Source of the DNA: JBGSBR01 sp041730495
Lineage (GTDB): Bacteria; Patescibacteriota; Microgenomatia; UBA1406; GWC2-37-13
DNA length: 7,490 nucleotides
Direction of reading: 5' to 3'
Assembly (NCBI GenBank): GCA_041730495.1
Contig: JBGSBR010000036.1
Location: 1 to 7,490 of the forward strand
In this document: one piece after another, positions 7,301 through 7,490 of the stretch
How positions within the stretch are numbered: the stretch's first letter is position 1
Layout of the letters: every line of letters starts with the position of its first letter
Made by a program: the position numbers and the translations under genes
The notes under the pieces: generated by a model
Databases searched by the model: none
The model's input: only the letters and a program-made list of their open reading frames with translations
What the model was told of the DNA's origin: nothing

Positions 7301-7315
7301 AAAATCGAAAATTAG
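1346..7315 (+). CDS. Gag-Pol polyprotein of a Ty1/copia retrotransposon
   Basis: This polyprotein of 1,989 residues carries every function needed for retrotransposition. In order: a Thr/Ala/Gly-rich N-terminus (1-72); an unassigned helical block (75-170); a Gag capsid-like core (about 235-435); a basic and acidic linker without cysteines (about 500-635); an aspartic protease with DRGANGG (D677); an integrase with D964, D1022 and E1057; two small modules (1233-1306 and 1318-1384); RT (about 1440-1735, YVDD at 1616-1619); and RNase H (D1821, E1864, D1898, D1947). The start is the first in-frame ATG of the frame, has A at -3, and opens with MPPKKA. Gag and Pol share one frame with no internal stop or shift, so protein ratios must be set by splicing, processing or differential stability. 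The ORF has more G+C than its AT-rich flanks. The domain calls are firm; the host lineage is inferred. Confidence 0.97.
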   Translation: MPPKKATTTSGATGTGGTAEGSSRASATGAGIGVDVEPDPSTQVPDPTATAGTTAGTATTGTGTGTGPTAAKSEATIASLEAMGFTKVIAKIIWLCDFPEDSSMVKFIQQQNWTKLFHVTTIGIEEVKDFFTVRSDGNYEAKPMAIHLRMFKCFLLFYKRKCRDLVSTISEDYVITCMTRSSFYDYCGSDDYTADVASGGCSLMAPTGGKGDPSVSGLAGTFDSLTVQEFRRGVKRDKSHYDDLKDDKYFNTWNRSFVATAHMHHTHFVLDEAYVPKTDGDMAVFKEMQTFMYAVLEDHLKTDKGRSLVSQYETTRDAQSIYYELKKHALSSTAAQLSGDTLLQYVTTARFPGNWRGTSYGFVLHWKEQVMKYEKLELEPFHSKQKLRMLQNAVGDVSELSYVKQIGDQDIARGNPPLSYESYMELLLSACSTYDKKTTLPGKQKRAVYASAIASDDIDDPQDGEYEVFQVDTDISDIMAYATDTNRFGNNRNGSKPMSSFLPREEWDKLTQEERDRLIAKRRQERMQGNGGKRPFQASRQANMHDVSDVVDLDSIIDYAIMNHDVAKLDDGNEIKEGTSNDDELLAYMAGRTQDTTSAGDIRNVLAAKRAPDKGKPRKANESKSAPSTVQVDGTTYYLNKGETISFQGNQYFAHMTMIPYRVSQHDVGNMEKALVDRGANGGICGDDMNVLEGSERYVDVFGLAGHKVSQLRIVTAQALITTHKGDVIATFHQMALLGKGKSILSCLQMEAYGAEINDRSRLLPGGQQRILMDGYQIPLDFKNGLPYLRCRKPIDDELGSLPHIIMTADTDWDPSIYDNVIDNLEEFHDTSMDVVDHDYPFDSHGEYRHRTVATHSTVNEEEFFDAVEYTAYDDLIDDLIDILDPACVNDIYDVKLTDVTNVKPNFELLRPLFGWAPADTIKKTFDVTTQFARGRLSDTIKQHWRSRFPACNVKRRNEPVATDTVFSDTPAVDSGVKAAQIFVGRESLVTDVYPLRSDQEFVNALEDNIRERGAMDKLISDGAKAEMSNRVKQILRALCISSWYSEPYYENQNFAETRYGTLKAATNRILNLSGAPANTWLLALIYVCLLLNHLASAALGWKPPLQALTGQTPDISKFLHFSFYEPVYYNAYNKHYPSVSNEEQGWWVGVATHVGDELTYKILTKHNKIIYRSAIRSALDPAKRNQRISPLGGETASNYLGDKMFIRSKSVSPNPDSESSPLDGGPSVKQRMVTIDPKDLIGRSFLKDSEEDGQRFRARVVRAIVEKEEDLKKGSEYMKFICEVPNSTVDEIYTYNEILDHIEKDNNDIESDTEQMYKFRRIVAHQGPLRTSDRDYKGSLYNVLVEWESGESTYEPLDLIASDDPVTCGEYASKNNLLDQPGWKRFRRLAKNEKKLRRMINQAKLRSYRRDPFYKFGVLVPRTHAQAIELDEKNGNTKWQDAEATEMQQLLEYQTFIDKGKGSEAPIGYKKIRCHMIYDVKHDGRHKARLVAGGHMTEPNIDSVYSGVVSLRGIRLIVFLAELNELELWGADVGNAYLEAKTKEKVYIIGGPEFGPLAGHTLIIDRALYGLRSSGLCWHQRFADVLRAMGFTPSKAEADIWMRENNGLYEYIAVYVDDLLIAARNPSEVIKTLSEIHKFKLKGVGPLTYHLGCDYFRDKDGTLCCGPKKYITKLIDQYQNMFGCKPREYTSPLEKGDHPEVDTSEELDQEGIKIYQTMIGCLQWAVSLGRFDIQTATMTMSRFRVAPRQGHLDRLKRMYGYLRRFASAAIRVRTVTPDLDNLPNQDFDWCYSVYGKVEELLPRDAPKPLGKSVTTVTYKDANLYHDMLTGRSVTGVLHLCNSALIDWYSKRQATVETATFGSEFTAARIAVDQIIDLRITLRYLGVPVNKKSYMFGDNQAVVMNSSIPHSSLNKRHNALGYHRVREMIAAKVLGYYWIDGKNNPADVVSKHWSYPQVWHLLKPLLFYSGNTSDLIDEDEKTEVNKIEN
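1493..1548 (+). repeat. In-frame simple repeats coding Thr/Ala/Gly tail of Gag
   Basis: A 12-base unit, ACGGCAGGAACA, occurs twice head to tail (1493-1504 and 1505-1516). It is followed shortly by three GGAACA hexamers (1526-1543). The unit lengths are multiples of three, so copy-number change leaves the frame intact. They encode TAGT twice and a GTGTGT run inside a disordered-looking N-terminus (residues 1-72). Confidence 0.9.
1568..1855 (+). other. N-terminal Gag block of unknown function (residues 75-170)
   Basis: After the low-complexity tail the protein becomes ordered. It shows a hydrophobic, Trp- and Phe-containing stretch with WLCDFPEDSSMVKF, then NWTKLFHV and HLRMFKCFLLFYKRKCRDL. 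The pattern looks like a small alpha-helical domain ending in a basic helix. I recall similar text at the N-terminus of other diatom copia-like Gags, but I know of no named domain for it. It could be a matrix-like or assembly region of Gag; that is inference from position only. Confidence 0.45.
2048..2650 (+). other. Gag capsid-like core (residues about 235-435)
   Basis: This region resembles the copia-type Gag core that builds the virus-like particle. It starts near a Trp motif (NTWNRSF, W253) and runs through a mainly helical segment with TDKGRSLV, YYELKKHA, NWRGTSYGFVLHW and KLRMLQNAV, ending near STYD at 432-435. The motif order, with a WxxxF start, a LxxY/helix middle and a LQNA turn, is what UBN2/Retrotran-gag proteins show. 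No CCHC zinc knuckle follows it, so RNA packaging probably relies on the basic stretches (KRRQER, KGKPRK) further on. Confidence 0.75.
3323..3625 (+). other. Retropepsin-like aspartic protease (residues about 660-760)
   Basis: This is the protease that cuts the polyprotein into mature parts. The catalytic motif is ALVDRGANGG, with Asp677 as the presumed nucleophile. It is followed by a beta-rich segment and by a hydrophobic ILS (744-746) at the place of the conserved second hydrophobic-Gly strand. One unusual point is that the residue after the catalytic Asp is Arg678, where retropepsins almost always have Ser or Thr. I recall DRGANGG in other diatom copia-like proteins, so it is probably a lineage trait and not a mutation. 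The segment just upstream (YYLNKGETISFQG, from residue 637) looks like a conserved lead-in. Confidence 0.8.
3878..4885 (+). other. Integrase region (residues about 845-1180)
   Basis: The integrase joins the cDNA ends to host DNA. The RNase H-fold core shows Asp964 (in ATDT), Asp1022 (in ISDGAK) and Glu1057 (in NFAETRYG), with 57 and 34 residues between them. After the core comes GWWVGVATH (from 1146) and a strand pair ending in IIYRSAIRSA (about 1171-1179), the counterpart of the copia segment after the core. The N-terminal HHCC zinc finger of standard integrases is not visible. In its place are an acidic stretch with YRHRTVATH and a block with WAPADTIKKTF (W916) and FPACNVKRR. The catalytic triad is complete, so activity is plausible. 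Confidence 0.88.
5042..5263 (+). other. First post-integrase module, possible small beta-barrel (residues 1233-1306)
   Basis: Between integrase and RT lies a compact segment with DLIGRSFL, then DGQRFRARVVRAIV, a variable charged stretch, FICEVPNS, and finally TVDEIYTYNEILDHIEKD. The alternation of hydrophobic strands with turns, closed by a helix, suggests a small SH3, Tudor or chromo-type barrel. I recall the same G-R-x-F, DGxRxRA and SYNE/YNEIL signposts in other diatom copia-like polyproteins and know of no name for it. The function is unknown. It could help bind DNA or chromatin next to the integrase. Confidence 0.45.
5297..5497 (+). other. Chromodomain-like module at the integrase C-terminus (residues 1318-1384)
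   Basis: The segment reads YKFRRIVAH, a loop, YNVLVEWESGESTYEPLDLI and then a helix ending in NNLLDQPGW. This matches the chromodomain plan, which has an opening strand with an aromatic residue, then Y-x-V-x-W, then S-T-x-E-P-x-x-x-L/I and a C-terminal helix. The possible cage aromatics are Y1318, W1348 and Y1355. In Ty3/gypsy chromoviruses a chromodomain at this place directs insertion to marked chromatin. A similar role here is inference. I cannot say from the sequence whether it binds methylated histone tails. Confidence 0.6.
5663..6550 (+). other. Reverse transcriptase domain (residues about 1440-1735)
   Basis: This RNA-dependent DNA polymerase is of the Ty1/copia type (RVT_2). It opens with W1440 followed by ATEMQQL, the copia-style entry. 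It continues with KARLVAGGH (K1488), the first metal-binding Asp1533 in ADVGNAYLEA, ALYGLRSSGLCWH, and the catalytic YVDD at 1616-1619 (Asp1618, Asp1619). FKLKGVGPLTYHLG and MIGCLQWAVSLGRFDI (from M1719) mark the thumb and connection end. All three catalytic aspartates are present and the domain has no stop or gap. Confidence 0.97.
6797..7225 (+). other. RNase H domain, RNase_HI_RT_Ty1 type (residues about 1818-1960)
   Basis: This domain removes the RNA strand of the RNA:DNA hybrid. The four expected acidic residues are visible: D1821 (YKDAN), E1864 (FGSEFTAAR), D1898 (FGDNQAVV) and D1947 (NPADVVSKH). The supporting copia motifs DMLTGRSVTG, KRHNALGYHRVRE and YYWIDG are present too. Between RT and the first Asp is an extra linker of about 25 residues with DWCYSVYGKVEELLPRDAPKP ending GK1812, which textbook copia lacks. 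The polyprotein ends about 30 residues after this domain. Confidence 0.95.
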
Positions 7316-7379
7316 ATGGCTTGTTAGAATCGATGTATCTTTTGAAGCAATCAAGCAATATTTACAACAATATATTCAA

Positions 7380-7385
7380 AATAAA
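7380..7385 (+). terminator. Candidate polyadenylation signal
   Basis: AATAAA occurs 65 bases after the stop codon. It is a canonical eukaryotic poly(A) signal by sequence, but AT-rich DNA gives it often by chance. In LTR elements the working signal is usually in the 3' LTR. Confidence 0.3.
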
Positions 7386-7479
7386 GTTCGTACAATTCTA
7401 CACAACTTACATTATTTAATTATTGCATAAAACAATATAATACAGAAACTGTGATTACTTGAATATATAAATATTATAT

Positions 7480-7485
7480 AATAAA
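7480..7485 (+). terminator. Second candidate polyadenylation signal
   Basis: A second AATAAA lies at the end of the A/T-only run, close to the window edge. The same caution about chance occurrence applies. Confidence 0.25.
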
Positions 7486-7490
7486 AACAT

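Larger units (their letters stand above)
935..7490 (+). mobile_element. Ty1/copia LTR retrotransposon, diatom CoDi-like; ends unresolved
   Basis: This is a retrotransposon that moves by copying its RNA into cDNA and inserting it into host chromosomes. The certain part is the gag-pol frame (1346-7315), with Gag, protease, integrase, RT and RNase H in copia order and all catalytic residues visible. The absence of stops or frameshifts over almost 6 kb suggests a young or still functional copy. The left limit given here is a TG following a purine tract at 926-934, and it is tentative. The right limit is simply the window edge. No direct repeat pair flanking the ORF was found by eye, so the 3' LTR is probably beyond the window, or the copy is truncated. 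Assignment to the diatom CoDi-like families rests on recalled protein motifs, not on a search. Confidence 0.75.
7316..7490 (+). other. Very AT-rich 3' untranslated region
   Basis: By hand count only 38 of 175 bases are G or C. The last part includes an uninterrupted run of A and T from 7462 to 7487. There is no clear polypurine tract and no LTR copy of the 5' region. The sequence may be the untranslated tail before a 3' LTR outside the window. Confidence 0.55.

Noticed and set aside
7324..7332. TTAGAATCG shared with 1136-1144 as a trace of paired LTRs
   Set aside because: Only nine bases match and the flanks differ at once; chance level for sequences of this length and composition.
7464..7471. 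TATATAAA identical to the box at 1306-1313, as a 3' LTR promoter copy
   Set aside because: The surrounding sequence is unrelated, and the hit lies inside an A/T-only run.

Overview
The window holds one large eukaryotic mobile element: a Ty1/copia-order (Pseudoviridae-type) LTR retrotransposon whose whole gag-pol is a single uninterrupted reading frame of 1,989 codons (1346-7315, + strand). The domain order is Gag, aspartic protease, integrase, reverse transcriptase, RNase H, and integrase before RT is the copia order. Wording in many places, such as the DRGANGG protease motif, the DTIKKTF-type block before the integrase core, YVDDLL in RT and GRSVTG in RNase H, resembles what I remember of the copia-like families abundant in diatoms (the 'CoDi' families). 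I therefore infer a stramenopile alga, most likely a diatom. Related copies in other algae such as dinoflagellates cannot be excluded from sequence alone.

Layout. Positions 1-925 are AT-rich and hold no convincing gene. This stretch is either host flank or LTR/upstream element sequence. At 926-934 a purine tract is followed by TG, which resembles a polypurine tract next to an LTR start. A compact region with seven GTAC sites and a TATA box follows (952-1056), then an AT-rich leader with a hairpin (1271-1295) and a second, canonical TATA box (1306-1313) only 32 bases before the start codon. The ORF fills 1346-7315. The last 175 bases are about 78% A+T with two AATAAA signals. I could not find a matching pair of LTRs or a convincing tRNA primer-binding site, so the element boundaries are unresolved and the 3' LTR probably lies outside the window.

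How the parts would work together. Gag forms the particle. The protease releases the parts of the single polyprotein. RT and RNase H copy the RNA in the particle, and the integrase inserts the cDNA. The most interesting part is a stretch of about 260 residues between the integrase core and RT. It contains two consecutive small modules, the second with chromodomain-like spacing (YNVLVEW followed by STYEPLDLI). Such a module could act as a chromatin reader that steers integration, which is familiar from Ty3/gypsy chromoviruses but not typical of copia elements. Other departures from textbook copia are an Arg at the usual Ser/Thr next to the protease Asp, no HHCC zinc finger, no Gag CCHC zinc knuckle, and a DD34E integrase spacing. 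I see no CRISPR array, rRNA or tRNA gene, bacterial operon or defence system. The window is an intact-looking transposon, not a new type of system.
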